From: an uncultured Anaerotruncus sp.
GTDB lineage: Bacteria; Bacillota; Clostridia; Oscillospirales; Ruminococcaceae
DNA: 64,000 nucleotides
Direction of reading: 5' to 3'
Assembly: GCA_944385965.1 (NCBI GenBank)
Contig: CALWZG010000022.1
Span: 1-64,000, forward strand
Under the pieces are notes generated by a model. That model saw only the letters and a program-made list of their open reading frames with translations. It had not been told where the DNA came from and did no database searches. Numbering within the stretch: the stretch's first letter is position 1; each line of letters starts with the position of its first letter. Both the position numbers and the translations under genes were made by a program. This document shows, piece after piece, positions 17,371 through 25,840 of the stretch.

Positions 17371-18696
17371 TCAGATAACGCCAACAGCGTTCAGGATGAA
17401 GGTGCAAACGCAAGCGGTCAAACCAGCTACGGTACAACCACCGCCGATGCTCTTCAGGCCTTGAGTAAAGCTCATATTAGCCATGGAAGTTCCAACCCAG
17501 AAAGCGGAGCTGTTACCATGTTTGAATACGAAGCTTCCAGCGGCGCAAGCCAGGAAAGCGGAAAGTGGGGTAATACCCAAAGTGGACAGCATAGGCTGGG
17601 TCATCTGAGCCGCAGTCAAAACCGCCAAAGTGGTAGAACCAGTGATAACATGGAGCAGAATCGCCAAGATGATGGGCAGAATCAAACCAGGAACACCAGC
17701 GTCTACGATTCCCTGAGCGATTTTCTCAGCCACACCAGCGTTTTTAACGAAAGCGGCCAGAGCGCCACCCATACCAGTGATGAACAGAGGCATAGCAGCA
17801 GAAGACATAGAATCGTCTACCCAGTCACTCAGAACTTCCTTGGTGTGCCAACGGGGACCAGTCAGCATCATAGCCAAAACGCAACCGATCAGCAGGGCGC
17901 ACAAAGGAGAACCGATGAACATGAACGCGGAAGTAATGCCGGAATCAGGCATAGTTTGTGTGAAGATGTTCTGAAGAACGATCAAAAGCAGGGGAACCAC
18001 GATGGGCATATAAGCCAAAGTTGTGGAAGGAAGCTGTACATTCTCAGGCTCATCCTTCATGTATTCTTTTTTAGGATAGACCATCTCTTTGAAACCGATA
18101 AATTTGCACCAGAAAACGGTGGTAATCAGAGCGGGGAAAGAAACAATCAGGCCCCACAGGATAGCCTGCCCTAAAGGTACACCTAAAGCGGCGGCAGCGG
18201 CCAGAGGTCCAGGAGTGGGAGGAACCAGAGCGTGGGTAATCTGAGCGCCTACCGACAGAGCGGAACCATAAGCCATCATGGAAACACCAGTTTCCACAGC
18301 CAATTTGGAAACGATGGGGGTCAACAGGATGGTTACAGTATCAGAGAATACAGGGATACCCAGAACAAAAGCGGAGAACGCGATGGCCCAGATTACATTT
18401 TTCTGGCCAACGATTTTGATAGCGGAGGTACAAATCGCCTGAGCAGCACCAGTTTCCTCCAGCATTTTTCCAAGAATACAACCTAATAAGATTACAATTC
18501 CGATATCTTCAATGGTACTGGCAAAGGCACCATTGATGGTTGATTCCATATCGCCAAGCGGGGTCCCAATCGCAACGCCCAATACAATGGCAGCCAGCAG
18601 CAAGCTGGTAACCGCGTTTACCTTGAACTTTGCGATCAAGACGATCATCGCTACGATTACGATTGCGAAGACAACGAGTATGTACGTTGTGGACAT
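17371..18696 (-). CDS. GntP-family permease for an organic/sugar acid
   Basis: Inner-membrane H+ symporter of the GntP family (441 aa, about 12 hydrophobic segments), which imports gluconate-like hydroxy acids. Family landmarks include GIVILLGCILGKMLEETGAAQ, GIPVFSDTVTILLTPI, ALVPPTPGPLAAAAALG and a C-terminal VFKHGNSSAFWVGTSM. ATG 18696 has GAGGAGG upstream. An exact sigma-54 promoter lies 260 bp upstream and a PrpR-like sigma-54 activator gene is next door, so uptake is probably induced by its substrate. Context suggests it feeds the enzymes at 22.4-28.9 kb; the substrate itself is not readable from sequence. Confidence 0.88.
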   Translation of the reverse strand: MSTTYILVVFAIVIVAMIVLIAKFKVNAVTSLLLAAIVLGVAIGTPLGDMESTINGAFASTIEDIGIVILLGCILGKMLEETGAAQAICTSAIKIVGQKNVIWAIAFSAFVLGIPVFSDTVTILLTPIVSKLAVETGVSMMAYGSALSVGAQITHALVPPTPGPLAAAAALGVPLGQAILWGLIVSFPALITTVFWCKFIGFKEMVYPKKEYMKDEPENVQLPSTTLAYMPIVVPLLLIVLQNIFTQTMPDSGITSAFMFIGSPLCALLIGCVLAMMLTGPRWHTKEVLSDWVDDSMSSAAMPLFITGMGGALAAFVKNAGVAEKIAQGIVDAGVPGLILPIILAILLHVITGSTTLAVLTAAQMTQPMLSTLGITPLSAFLACAAGSFVFKHGNSSAFWVGTSMANMSFTQGLKSIGGGCTVAGLTACVCTFILNAVGVI

Positions 18697-18718
18697 AATA
18701 TACGCCTCCTCAATTTTG

Positions 18719-18817
18719 TTAAACACTTTCACGCAGCTCCAATTCACTAACAACCGAAAGGTCTTTTAAACCAGAACGGTATACTCCCCTGTTTATGGCC
18801 CCGTGAAAAGCAATCAT
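18719..18817 (-). CDS. Small open frame in the gntP leader (32 aa)
   Basis: ATG at 18817 has GAGGGG 7 nt upstream and opens a 32-codon frame (MIAFHGAINRGVYRSGLKDL, then SVVSELELRESV) whose stop lies 22 nt before the gntP start, between the sigma-54 promoter and gntP. A second, 7-codon mini-frame (MDQLYYN) behind AAGGAGGG precedes it. It has no recognisable domain. It could be a small co-expressed protein, a leader peptide tuning gntP translation, or chance. Confidence 0.35.
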   Translation of the reverse strand: MIAFHGAINRGVYRSGLKDLSVVSELELRESV

Positions 18818-18956
18818 TCCGAATCCCCTCAGTTGTAATACAATTGGTCCATACCCTCCTTTTCAAAAATTCAGCTTTTGGGTGTGGGATTTAAACATCA
18901 CTCACATGATTCGGATGGTTTTTACGTGTGCGGTAAAAACCTGTTTGTTAATAAAT

Positions 18957-18973
18957 AAGCAATTTGCGTGCCA
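18957..18973 (-). promoter_or_regulatory. Sigma-54 (-24/-12) promoter of gntP
   Basis: The minus strand reads TGGCACGCAAATTGCTT (18973 to 18957), an exact match to TGGCACG-N4-TTGCW with the correct GG-N10-GC spacing. Transcription would start near 18947, giving a leader of about 250 nt before gntP. The adjacent gene at 19193-21097 encodes an activator with the GAFTG motif needed to open such promoters. Confidence 0.92.
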
Positions 18974-19121
18974 AAAAGAAGTGAGCAAGAGATTATATAG
19001 GAAAAATTTATAAAGCCATTAGAAAAAACAGGCTGTTTTTAGGCAAAATCAAAAGAAATAAAAAATTTCTCCAAAATCCATTTCAAAACTATGAACAGCT
19101 TTGCAAGATAAAACAAATAAA

Positions 19122-19150
19122 AACAGTTGATGCATTTTGCATCAACTGTT
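19122..19150 (-). terminator. Perfect inverted repeat: terminator of the regulator gene or activator site
   Basis: Thirteen-bp perfect arms (AACAGTTGATGCA and its complement) with a 3-nt centre. On the minus strand it is followed by TTTTTATTTG, as a terminator for the gene ending at 19193 would be. It also lies about 150-180 bp upstream of the sigma-54 promoter, with a second small palindrome TGTTGCAACA (19147-19156), which is a normal position for an enhancer site. Both roles are possible. Confidence 0.6.
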
Positions 19151-19192
19151 GCAACAAATGAACAATATTTGATGGAGTGCATAAGAACCATA

Positions 19193-21097
19193 TCAGCGAA
19201 GATTATATTTTTGCATTTTTCGCCATAAGGTGGAGCGATTGATGCCCAGTAGCTTGGCCGCCTGGCTTTGATTATAACCGCATTCCTCCAAAGCTTGCTG
19301 AATATGGGCCTGCTCGCTTTCAGGGGAATGAAGCAGAAAAGATTTTCCCGGTTCAACTTCCACATCCCGGGGATAAAGGGCCTCCCGCATCTGCTGCTCT
19401 TTAATGATGGAGTCTCCTTTGCAGTTAACGCTCAGGCGTTCAGCCACATTTTTCAATTCCCGGATATTTCCGGAGAAGGGGAAGGCCTCCAGAATAGAAA
19501 GGGCTTCTGGAGAGATTTGACGGATACATCCCCCAAACTGTTGGTTATACTGGCCGATGAAATGCTGGAACAGGAGAGGAATGTCCTCCTGGCGGCGGCG
19601 CAGCGGGGGAATGTACAGCTTGAGGATTTCCAAACGGAAAAGCAGGTCACGTCGGAAGGCCCCACGTTCCACCTGTTCTTTGAGATTCCGGTTGGTGGCG
19701 GCGATAACCCGCACATCAATGGAGATGACCCGGTCATCTCCCACCCGGCGAATCTCATTTTCCTGAAGCACCCGCAATAACTTGCTTTGAAACCCTAAAG
19801 GAATCTCAGAAATCTCGTCCAAAAACAGAACACCATTATTGGCCAATTCAAACAAACCAGTTTTTCCGCCCTTCATGGTGCCGGTGAAGGCACCTTCCAC
19901 ATAGCCGAACAGTTCACTTTCCAAAAGGTTTTCCGGCAGGGCGGCGCAGTTCACCGCCACAAAAGGCTGGTCCCGGCGGGGGCTGGCGTTGTGGATGCTT
20001 TGGGCCACCAGTTCTTTACCGGTACCGGTTTCCCCCACAATCAGCACATTGGAGGAAACTGCCGCGTATTTTTGTGCAAGATGAATCACCTCATCCATGG
20101 CTTTGCTTTTATGGATGATGTCAGGAAATTGGTATCTGGCCCGCAATCCTTTGTCTCCCAGCTTTTTGCGAATCTGGGTTTCGTTTTGCTGGATTGTGGA
20201 AACATTTTGAAGGGTGACCATAACGCCAGAGGTTTCTCCCGAAACCTGTATAGGGGTGAAGGATGCCAGATAAGCGGACCCGTTTTCCAATTTGTATAAT
20301 TGTGATGGCAAATCACTTCCTGACAAGGCCATGGAAAGGTCTTCCTTCATAAAGGGAAAAGCCTCCGCTACCTTACGCCCCACCAAGGGATGAGAAGAAG
20401 GGGAGGCGATTTTTTCGGCGGTTTTATTGGCAATGGAAATACGCCGCTGAGGTGTGACATAAAGAAACCCATCTTTGATGCTTTGAATCAGGGCCTTGTG
20501 CAGCTCACTTTTTTCCCGTTCATGGGCCACTAATTTCACTGTCCGGAGGGCGGTGTCAATAGCGTCCAGGATGGCGTTGTCGCTTAACTCCACCACCACC
20601 GATGGAATCCGGTATTGAATCGCCCGTAGATGCACAGAGTAGATTCCCAATACCATATCACAGCCATGTTCGATGGCGGATTCCAGGGCTTCGTCAATAC
20701 CTTCAAAATTTTTAGGGGTAAATACCCGGATCTCACATCCAAAAATACTGCTCAAATCCATATGGCCACAGCTTCGGCCAAAGGGCCCCACAAGAGCAAT
20801 TTTTTTAGGATGGAATCTTTGGACACAATTGTATAAGCAGTGGATTACGTCGTAGCCTGTAATAGGCAGTTCCACCACAGGGGCTTGGATACCAGCCTGT
20901 TTAAGCTGTTCGGCGGCGTAGCCTCGGGCAATGACCACATCGCAGTCCAGAGCGTTGGAAGAAAGGTCTGAAAAACGTTCAGAGGTGATTACCGAGACCG
21001 TTTTCTGCAAGTGTCCGCTCTGGGGATGATTGTTAAAGATTCTGTTTACCTTTTCCTCTAGTTCTGGATAAGGGACAATGAAATGAATTTTGGTCAT
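19193..21097 (-). CDS. PrpR-type sigma-54-dependent transcriptional activator
   Basis: Enhancer-binding protein (634 aa) that drives sigma-54 promoters in response to a small molecule. Domains in order: an N-terminal PrpR_N sensor domain (about 1-190), a PAS domain (about 200-310, with SIKDGFLYVTPQRRISIAN), an AAA+ ATPase with Walker A GETGTGKE, the sigma-54 contact loop GAFTG, Walker B LFLDEI and arginine finger region, and a C-terminal Fis-type HTH (SQAAKLLGINRSTLWRKM). PrpR_N domains bind catabolic intermediates, so the effector is probably an acid or aldehyde of the neighbouring pathway. Its obvious target is the promoter at 18957-18973. Confidence 0.92.
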   Translation of the reverse strand: MTKIHFIVPYPELEEKVNRIFNNHPQSGHLQKTVSVITSERFSDLSSNALDCDVVIARGYAAEQLKQAGIQAPVVELPITGYDVIHCLYNCVQRFHPKKIALVGPFGRSCGHMDLSSIFGCEIRVFTPKNFEGIDEALESAIEHGCDMVLGIYSVHLRAIQYRIPSVVVELSDNAILDAIDTALRTVKLVAHEREKSELHKALIQSIKDGFLYVTPQRRISIANKTAEKIASPSSHPLVGRKVAEAFPFMKEDLSMALSGSDLPSQLYKLENGSAYLASFTPIQVSGETSGVMVTLQNVSTIQQNETQIRKKLGDKGLRARYQFPDIIHKSKAMDEVIHLAQKYAAVSSNVLIVGETGTGKELVAQSIHNASPRRDQPFVAVNCAALPENLLESELFGYVEGAFTGTMKGGKTGLFELANNGVLFLDEISEIPLGFQSKLLRVLQENEIRRVGDDRVISIDVRVIAATNRNLKEQVERGAFRRDLLFRLEILKLYIPPLRRRQEDIPLLFQHFIGQYNQQFGGCIRQISPEALSILEAFPFSGNIRELKNVAERLSVNCKGDSIIKEQQMREALYPRDVEVEPGKSFLLHSPESEQAHIQQALEECGYNQSQAAKLLGINRSTLWRKMQKYNLR

Positions 21098-21192
21098 AGC
21101 CGGGTCCTTTCCTTCTCTGGAATTGAAGTCTTTCTACTTATTAAATATATAATAATATAGGAAACTCAAAGATACAAGGCGGCTTTTCATAT

Positions 21193-21231
21193 AAAAAATC
21201 CTGACACCCTTACAAAGTGTCAGGATTTTTT
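21193..21231 (-). terminator. Terminator after the LysR gene
   Basis: Stem AAAAAATCCTGACAC...GTGTCAGGATTTTTT with an 8-nt loop, symmetric and so active on either strand. It lies between the LysR gene and the sigma-54 activator gene, both on the minus strand, so each has its own transcript. The remaining 21232-21390 is AT-rich without a recognisable feature. Confidence 0.85.
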
Positions 21232-21390
21232 GAATTTAGTATATATTGCATAAAATAGAAGATATGTTATCTCAAAATATAAACAATGAAAACAAGAAAA
21301 GCTATTACATCATAGCAAAAAAATATTTTACAAACCCTCCAAAGAGGACTACAATAAGAATGTCGAGAGATTAACAAACAGGGAAAAGGG

Positions 21391-22266
21391 TCATTCCGGC
21401 TGGTAGCCGCGGGTAAAGTCAATGAACTTTGCCACATCGCTGTGCAGATGATGATTCTTATTCCAGATCAGGTCCAGCTTGACGATGATGGGTTCCTCAA
21501 AGGGAATCTCAACGATTCCATCCACAGGCGCCACAACACCCCGAAAAAATACCGTGGAGGCGGAGCCGTTGGCTACCAATTCCTTGATAGCGTGGATTTG
21601 GTTGGAATACAGGATTACGTTGGGAGTGACACCATACTTTTTGTATAATTTCTTGATGGCAATGGTCTGATAGGAGTCCTCCCGGAGGAGAACCAAAGGT
21701 TCCTGCTGAATCAGGTTTACTGTGACACTGGATGCTTGCGCTAGGGGATGTCCCTTGGAGACGCAGAACAAAATCTCAGTATCCTGAATGTTCACCCGTT
21801 CAAAATTCATGCTGTCTTGGGCGCTGGTGGAAATAATAGCTACATCCAGACTTCCATCCGCCACAAGCTCCCGCAAATGACTGGAACCCTGCTCGTTAAT
21901 GGTGAGGGTAACATCTGGATAAAGCTTGCGGAACTGCTGGAACATCTGAGGAAAAAGGATGGTGCTGATCATAGGCGGAACACCAATCTTCACTCCCTGG
22001 GCCCGATTGCTCAGGCTGCTCATCAGAGCGCTGAGTTCATCCACACTGTCCAGGATTTTTGAGGCCCGTTCCAAAAAGATGTGTCCTTCATCCGTCAGGG
22101 AGATGCCTTTGCTCAGACGATAAAACAGATTGACACCAAACTCCTCCTCCAAATCCTTGATGGCGTTGGAGATGGAAGGCTGGGTGATATGCAGCTCAGC
22201 CGCCGCTTTGGTAATATTGTTATATTTACACACCGCTCGAAAGTATTGCATTTGGATTAGTTTCAA
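21391..22266 (-). CDS. LysR-family transcriptional regulator
   Basis: A 291-aa LysR-type regulator: N-terminal winged HTH (MKLIQMQYFRAVCKYNNITKA, continuing AAELHITQPSISNAI), linker helix, and a two-lobed effector domain from about residue 90 (VKIGVPPMISTILFP). It is divergent from the CoA-transferase gene with 144 bp between the two starts, the classical arrangement for control of the divergent operon. Its HTH resembles CysL/CbbR-type members, but the effector cannot be predicted. Confidence 0.88.
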   Translation of the reverse strand: MKLIQMQYFRAVCKYNNITKAAAELHITQPSISNAIKDLEEEFGVNLFYRLSKGISLTDEGHIFLERASKILDSVDELSALMSSLSNRAQGVKIGVPPMISTILFPQMFQQFRKLYPDVTLTINEQGSSHLRELVADGSLDVAIISTSAQDSMNFERVNIQDTEILFCVSKGHPLAQASSVTVNLIQQEPLVLLREDSYQTIAIKKLYKKYGVTPNVILYSNQIHAIKELVANGSASTVFFRGVVAPVDGIVEIPFEEPIIVKLDLIWNKNHHLHSDVAKFIDFTRGYQPE

Positions 22267-22410
22267 TCAGCATCCCCCTTTAAGTTAAATTATAAAAGGA
22301 ATTATAGCACGGAGAGGGGGAAGATGACAAGAGGCGTTGTGGGAACATTTAGTGAAAGAGGGGGATTTTCCCCATCACATATTTCATTTGTAAAGGAAGG
22401 GAAACGTAAG

Positions 22411-24072
22411 ATGATTCAAAAATCTGAGAGAGCTTGGGACACCCAACGCAAAGAGAAGGTTGCCCGCTTGCAAGCCGCCGCTTCCCTGGCGAACGGCAAG
22501 GTTCTTCCCGAGGAAAATATTGTTAAATTACTGGAAGCCGTCATTCGTCCAGGTGACATCGTCGCCATCGAGGGCGACAATCAGAAACAGGCTGAGACTT
22601 TGGCCAAGGCGCTGTGCAAGGTGGACCCCAAAGTGGTTCATGATCTGCATATGGTCCTGTCCGCTCCTCAGCTGAAAGAACATCTGGATCTGTTTGAGCT
22701 GGGCATCGCCCGGGATTTGGACTTTTCCTTCTCTGGAAACTCCGCTACTCGGATTTCTGATATGATTGATGCTGGTACCGTCCATGTGGGCGCGATACAT
22801 ACTTATCTGGAGCTGTACAGCCGGATGTTCACCGACCTGATCCCCAAGGTGGCCCTGGTAGTGGCGGACGAGGCGGATAAAGACGGAAATCTTTATACCG
22901 GCGCCAACACCGAGGAGACCCCCACCATCGTTGAGGCAGCCGCTTTCAAAGATGGTATCGTAATCTGCCAGGTCAATAAGATTGTGGATAAGGTTACCCG
23001 TGTGGATATCCCTGGCGAGTGGGTAGACTTCGTGGTGGAAACCGAGGTTCCTTACGCTATTGAGCCTCTGATGACCCGTGACCCTGCCATCATCAAGGAT
23101 GTTCACGTACTGCAAGGTATGATGGCCATTAAGGGCATCTACGCCAAACATCTGGTAACCCGCATGAACCATGGTATCGGCTTTAACACCGCCGCTATCG
23201 AGCTGCTGCTCCCCACCTACGGCGAGGAGCTGGGCCTGAAGGGAAAGATTTGCCGCAACTGGGTAGCCAACCCCATCCCTGCGATGATTCCCGCCATCGA
23301 AACCGGCTGGGTAGAGAGTGTTGTGGCCTTCGGTTCTGAGGCTGGTATGGGCGATTATGTAGCTGCCCGTCCTGACATCTTCTTTACCGGAAAAGACGGC
23401 AGACTCCGTTCCAACCGTTGCTACGCCCAGATGGCAGGCCTGTATGGTATGGATATGTTCACCGGTTCCACCTTGCAGATGGACGCTGTTGGTAACTCCT
23501 CTACCGTTACCCAGGGCCGTATCACCGGATTCGGCGGCGCACCCAACATGGGCTCCAACCCCAATGGACGTCGTCATTCCTCCACTCCTTGGAACAATAT
23601 GATTCTGGATCATAATGATCCTATGGCCAGAGGCCGTAAACTGGTTACCCAGATGGTGCGCACCACCATTAAGGGCAAACCCACCTTCGTTGAGCAGCTG
23701 GACGCTGTTGAAGTAGGTAAGAAAGCTGGATTCCCAGAGGCTCCTGTTATGATTTACGGAGATGACGTAACCCATCTGATTACTGAGATTGGTTTGTCCT
23801 ATCTGTACATGGCGGAGAACCTGGAGGAGCGCAAGAAATTGATTGCCGCGGTGGCTGGCGATACTCCGATCGGACACACCATCACCGACAAGGAAATCAA
23901 AGAGCTGCGTGCTGCCGGCAAGGTGATGTTCCCAGAGGATCTGGGCATCGATCCTTCCGAGGCGACCCGTGAGCGGCTGGCTGCCAAGAACCTGCAAGAG
24001 CTGGTGGAGTGGTCCGGTGGCCTGTATAAGATCCCCGAGAAGTTCCTCAAACCCCGTGAGCCCAAGAAATAA
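22411..24072 (+). CDS. Malonate decarboxylase alpha-subunit-like CoA transferase
   Basis: A 553-aa member of the MdcA family; in malonate decarboxylase MdcA exchanges acetate for malonate on the carrier protein. Homology runs the full length: IEGDNQKQAETLAKAL, VHDLHMVLSAPQ, GAIHTYLELYSRMF, DEADKDGNLYTG, MMAIKGIYAKH, FNTAAIELLLPTYGEELGLKG, GFGGAPNMGSNPNGRRH and APVMIYGDDVTHL. None of the other mdc genes (carrier protein, decarboxylase, prosthetic-group synthesis) is nearby, so it probably moves free CoA between acetyl-CoA and a malonate-like acid. ATG 22411 has AAGGAAGGG upstream; an in-frame start at 22324 would add a non-family leader. Codon use looks like that of highly expressed genes. Confidence 0.88.
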   Translation: MIQKSERAWDTQRKEKVARLQAAASLANGKVLPEENIVKLLEAVIRPGDIVAIEGDNQKQAETLAKALCKVDPKVVHDLHMVLSAPQLKEHLDLFELGIARDLDFSFSGNSATRISDMIDAGTVHVGAIHTYLELYSRMFTDLIPKVALVVADEADKDGNLYTGANTEETPTIVEAAAFKDGIVICQVNKIVDKVTRVDIPGEWVDFVVETEVPYAIEPLMTRDPAIIKDVHVLQGMMAIKGIYAKHLVTRMNHGIGFNTAAIELLLPTYGEELGLKGKICRNWVANPIPAMIPAIETGWVESVVAFGSEAGMGDYVAARPDIFFTGKDGRLRSNRCYAQMAGLYGMDMFTGSTLQMDAVGNSSTVTQGRITGFGGAPNMGSNPNGRRHSSTPWNNMILDHNDPMARGRKLVTQMVRTTIKGKPTFVEQLDAVEVGKKAGFPEAPVMIYGDDVTHLITEIGLSYLYMAENLEERKKLIAAVAGDTPIGHTITDKEIKELRAAGKVMFPEDLGIDPSEATRERLAAKNLQELVEWSGGLYKIPEKFLKPREPKK

Positions 24073-24159
24073 TTAAATAAACTCGTAGGTCTAAACGGCT
24101 GGGGGGCAACCCCCTGGCCGTACCACATAAATTTTTTAAAAGATGGGAGATTTGAAGTC

Positions 24160-25578
24160 ATGGAAAAGAAAGACATCAACTACCAAGAATATGTAGCCGG
24201 TTTGGTTGAGAAAGCGAAAGCTGCTCAGAAGGTGGCTGAGGGCTACGACCAGAAGAAAGTAGATACTCTGTGCGCTGCTGTGGCTTGGGCTGCTTGCAAC
24301 GAGGAGTTCCGCAAGACCGCCGCTCAGATGCTGATTGACGAGTCTAAAATCGGTGTATTCCAGGATAAATTCAACAAGATCCGCAATAAGGCGATCGGCG
24401 TTTGGTCCCAGATGAAGGATGAGCGTTCTGTTGGCATCATCTCTCAGGATCCCATCAAGAACACCATGACCTTTGTGAAACCTATGGGCGTTATCGGCGC
24501 TTTGATTCCTGTTACCAACGGTGAGGCTACTCCTATCGTAAAGACCCTGTGGGTTCTGAAGAGCCGCAACGCTCTGGTTATGGCTCCTCATCCTCATGGA
24601 AAGAAGACCTGCCAGTTTGTTGTGAACTACATCCGTGAGGTTCTGAAGAAATATGACGCTCCCGAGGATCTGGTTCAGTGCATCGAGCCTGAGTATGTAG
24701 CTGTTGAGGCTTCCGCTCAGCTGATGAAACAGGCTGACTTCGTAGTAGCTACCGGTGGTACCCCAATGGTTCGTGCTGCTTACAGCTCCGGTACTCCTAC
24801 TATCGGTGTAGGTACTGGTAACGTTACCACCTATATCGACGAGTCCGCTGATCTGGCTGACGCCGCTCACAAGATCATGCAGTCCAAGACCTTTGATAAC
24901 GCTTCTTCCTGCTCTTCCGAGAACAGCGCCGTTGTCAATGAGAAGGTTTATGACAAGTTTGTAGAGGCTTGCAAAGCTGAAGGCGCCTTCATGATTCCCG
25001 CTGATAAGAAAGCCAGCTTCCAACAGACCATTTGGCCTGAGTGGCCCGCCAACCACAACCTGAACCGTATGATTACCGGTAAGACCGCCGCTCAGATTCT
25101 GGAGGTTGCTGGTATCGAGGCTCCCGCTGATGTGAAATGGATTCTGGTTGAGGAGAACGATGGCTTCGGTCATGAGCATCCCTTCACCGGTGAGAAATTG
25201 TCCCCCATCACCACCCTCATCAAGTGCAAAGACTTCGAGGATGGTCTGTCCAAGATGCAGAAGGTTCTGGATTATCAGGGCAATGGTCACTCCTGCGGTA
25301 TCCACACCAAGAACGAGGCTCAGATTCGTGAAATCGGCGCTCGTATGCATGTTGCCCGTATCCTGGTTAACCAGCCTCAGGCTCTGGGTAACTCCGGTGC
25401 GTTCTTCAATGGTCTGCCCATCACCATGTCTCTGGGCTGCGCTACTTGGGGTCACAACAGCACCTGCAACAACCTGACTTGGCACGACATCGTGAACACC
25501 ACCACCGTGTCCATGCCTGTGGAGCCCAAGATTCCTACCGACGAGGAGCTGTTCCCCGCCGAGATCCGCAACGCTTAA
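24160..25578 (+). CDS. CoA-acylating aldehyde dehydrogenase
   Basis: NAD(P)-dependent enzyme interconverting an aldehyde and its acyl-CoA (472 aa). It belongs to the acetaldehyde/sulfoacetaldehyde (SauS)-like acylating group: VIGALIPVTNGEATPIVKTL, MAPHPHGKKT, VVATGGTPMVRAAYSSG, the cofactor/CoA region GVGTGNVTTYID and the catalytic Cys251 in SCSSENS. Such enzymes lack the Glu general base of hydrolytic ALDHs and pass the acyl group to CoA. It follows the CoA transferase by 87 bp containing a GC hairpin. The pairing suggests acid to acyl-CoA to aldehyde, or the reverse. The substrate is unknown. Confidence 0.87.
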   Translation: MEKKDINYQEYVAGLVEKAKAAQKVAEGYDQKKVDTLCAAVAWAACNEEFRKTAAQMLIDESKIGVFQDKFNKIRNKAIGVWSQMKDERSVGIISQDPIKNTMTFVKPMGVIGALIPVTNGEATPIVKTLWVLKSRNALVMAPHPHGKKTCQFVVNYIREVLKKYDAPEDLVQCIEPEYVAVEASAQLMKQADFVVATGGTPMVRAAYSSGTPTIGVGTGNVTTYIDESADLADAAHKIMQSKTFDNASSCSSENSAVVNEKVYDKFVEACKAEGAFMIPADKKASFQQTIWPEWPANHNLNRMITGKTAAQILEVAGIEAPADVKWILVEENDGFGHEHPFTGEKLSPITTLIKCKDFEDGLSKMQKVLDYQGNGHSCGIHTKNEAQIREIGARMHVARILVNQPQALGNSGAFFNGLPITMSLGCATWGHNSTCNNLTWHDIVNTTTVSMPVEPKIPTDEELFPAEIRNA

Positions 25579-25615
25579 TTGCGTAAGTATCAGCATAGAA
25601 TTTAAATTGATTCCC

Positions 25616-25648
25616 TGCCACCAGGGCCATGAAAAGGCTCTGGTGGCA
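25616..25648 (+). terminator. Putative terminator after the aldehyde dehydrogenase gene
   Basis: Thirteen-bp stem TGCCACCAGGGCC/GGCTCTGGTGGCA (one G-T pair) with a 7-nt loop; only a short T-run (GTTTTA) follows. It may end or attenuate the first transcript of the island. Confidence 0.6.
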
Positions 25649-25683
25649 AGCTGGGTTTTACCAGAATTTTGCTTCTTATGGAA

Positions 25684-25772
25684 TTTGTGCTAAAGCACAA
25701 AGATAAAAAATGCGATTTGTGCTGTCCCACAAGAAGCAGGCTGTTCCATTTTAAAGAGAAATATGGTATAAT
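25684..25772 (+). promoter_or_regulatory. Tandem operator pair and promoter of the TIM-barrel operon
   Basis: Two copies of TTTGTG-N6-CACAA(A/G) lie at 25684-25701 and 25716-25733, 32 bp apart (three helical turns), upstream of a TATAAT (25767-25772) whose -35 hexamer TTCCAT is weak. A weak -35 with tandem upstream dyads is the usual layout of an activated promoter. The protein that binds is unknown; the LysR or the PrpR-like regulator are candidates. Confidence 0.6.
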
Positions 25773-25840
25773 ATGCATAGCATATTAATGCAAATTTATA
25801 AAGGCATGGCCTACCGCCATGTGGAAAGGATGCGTTTCAC

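Noticed and set aside
22324-22410. In-frame N-terminal extension of the CoA transferase starting at 22324
   Set aside because: It would add 29 residues with no family match, whereas ATG 22411 has AAGGAAGGG upstream and gives the normal MdcA start; the extension covers the likely LysR-controlled regulatory region.
24075-24159. Strong terminator between the CoA transferase and aldehyde dehydrogenase genes
   Set aside because: The GC hairpin (about 24098-24121) is imperfect and the T-run is 10 nt away and mixed; read-through is likely, so I do not call it a terminator.
25760-25800. Possible second sigma-54 promoter ahead of the TIM-barrel gene
   Set aside because: The TAGCAT...ATGC pattern has GG-N9-GC-like spacing and lacks the GG; the required N10 spacing is not met.
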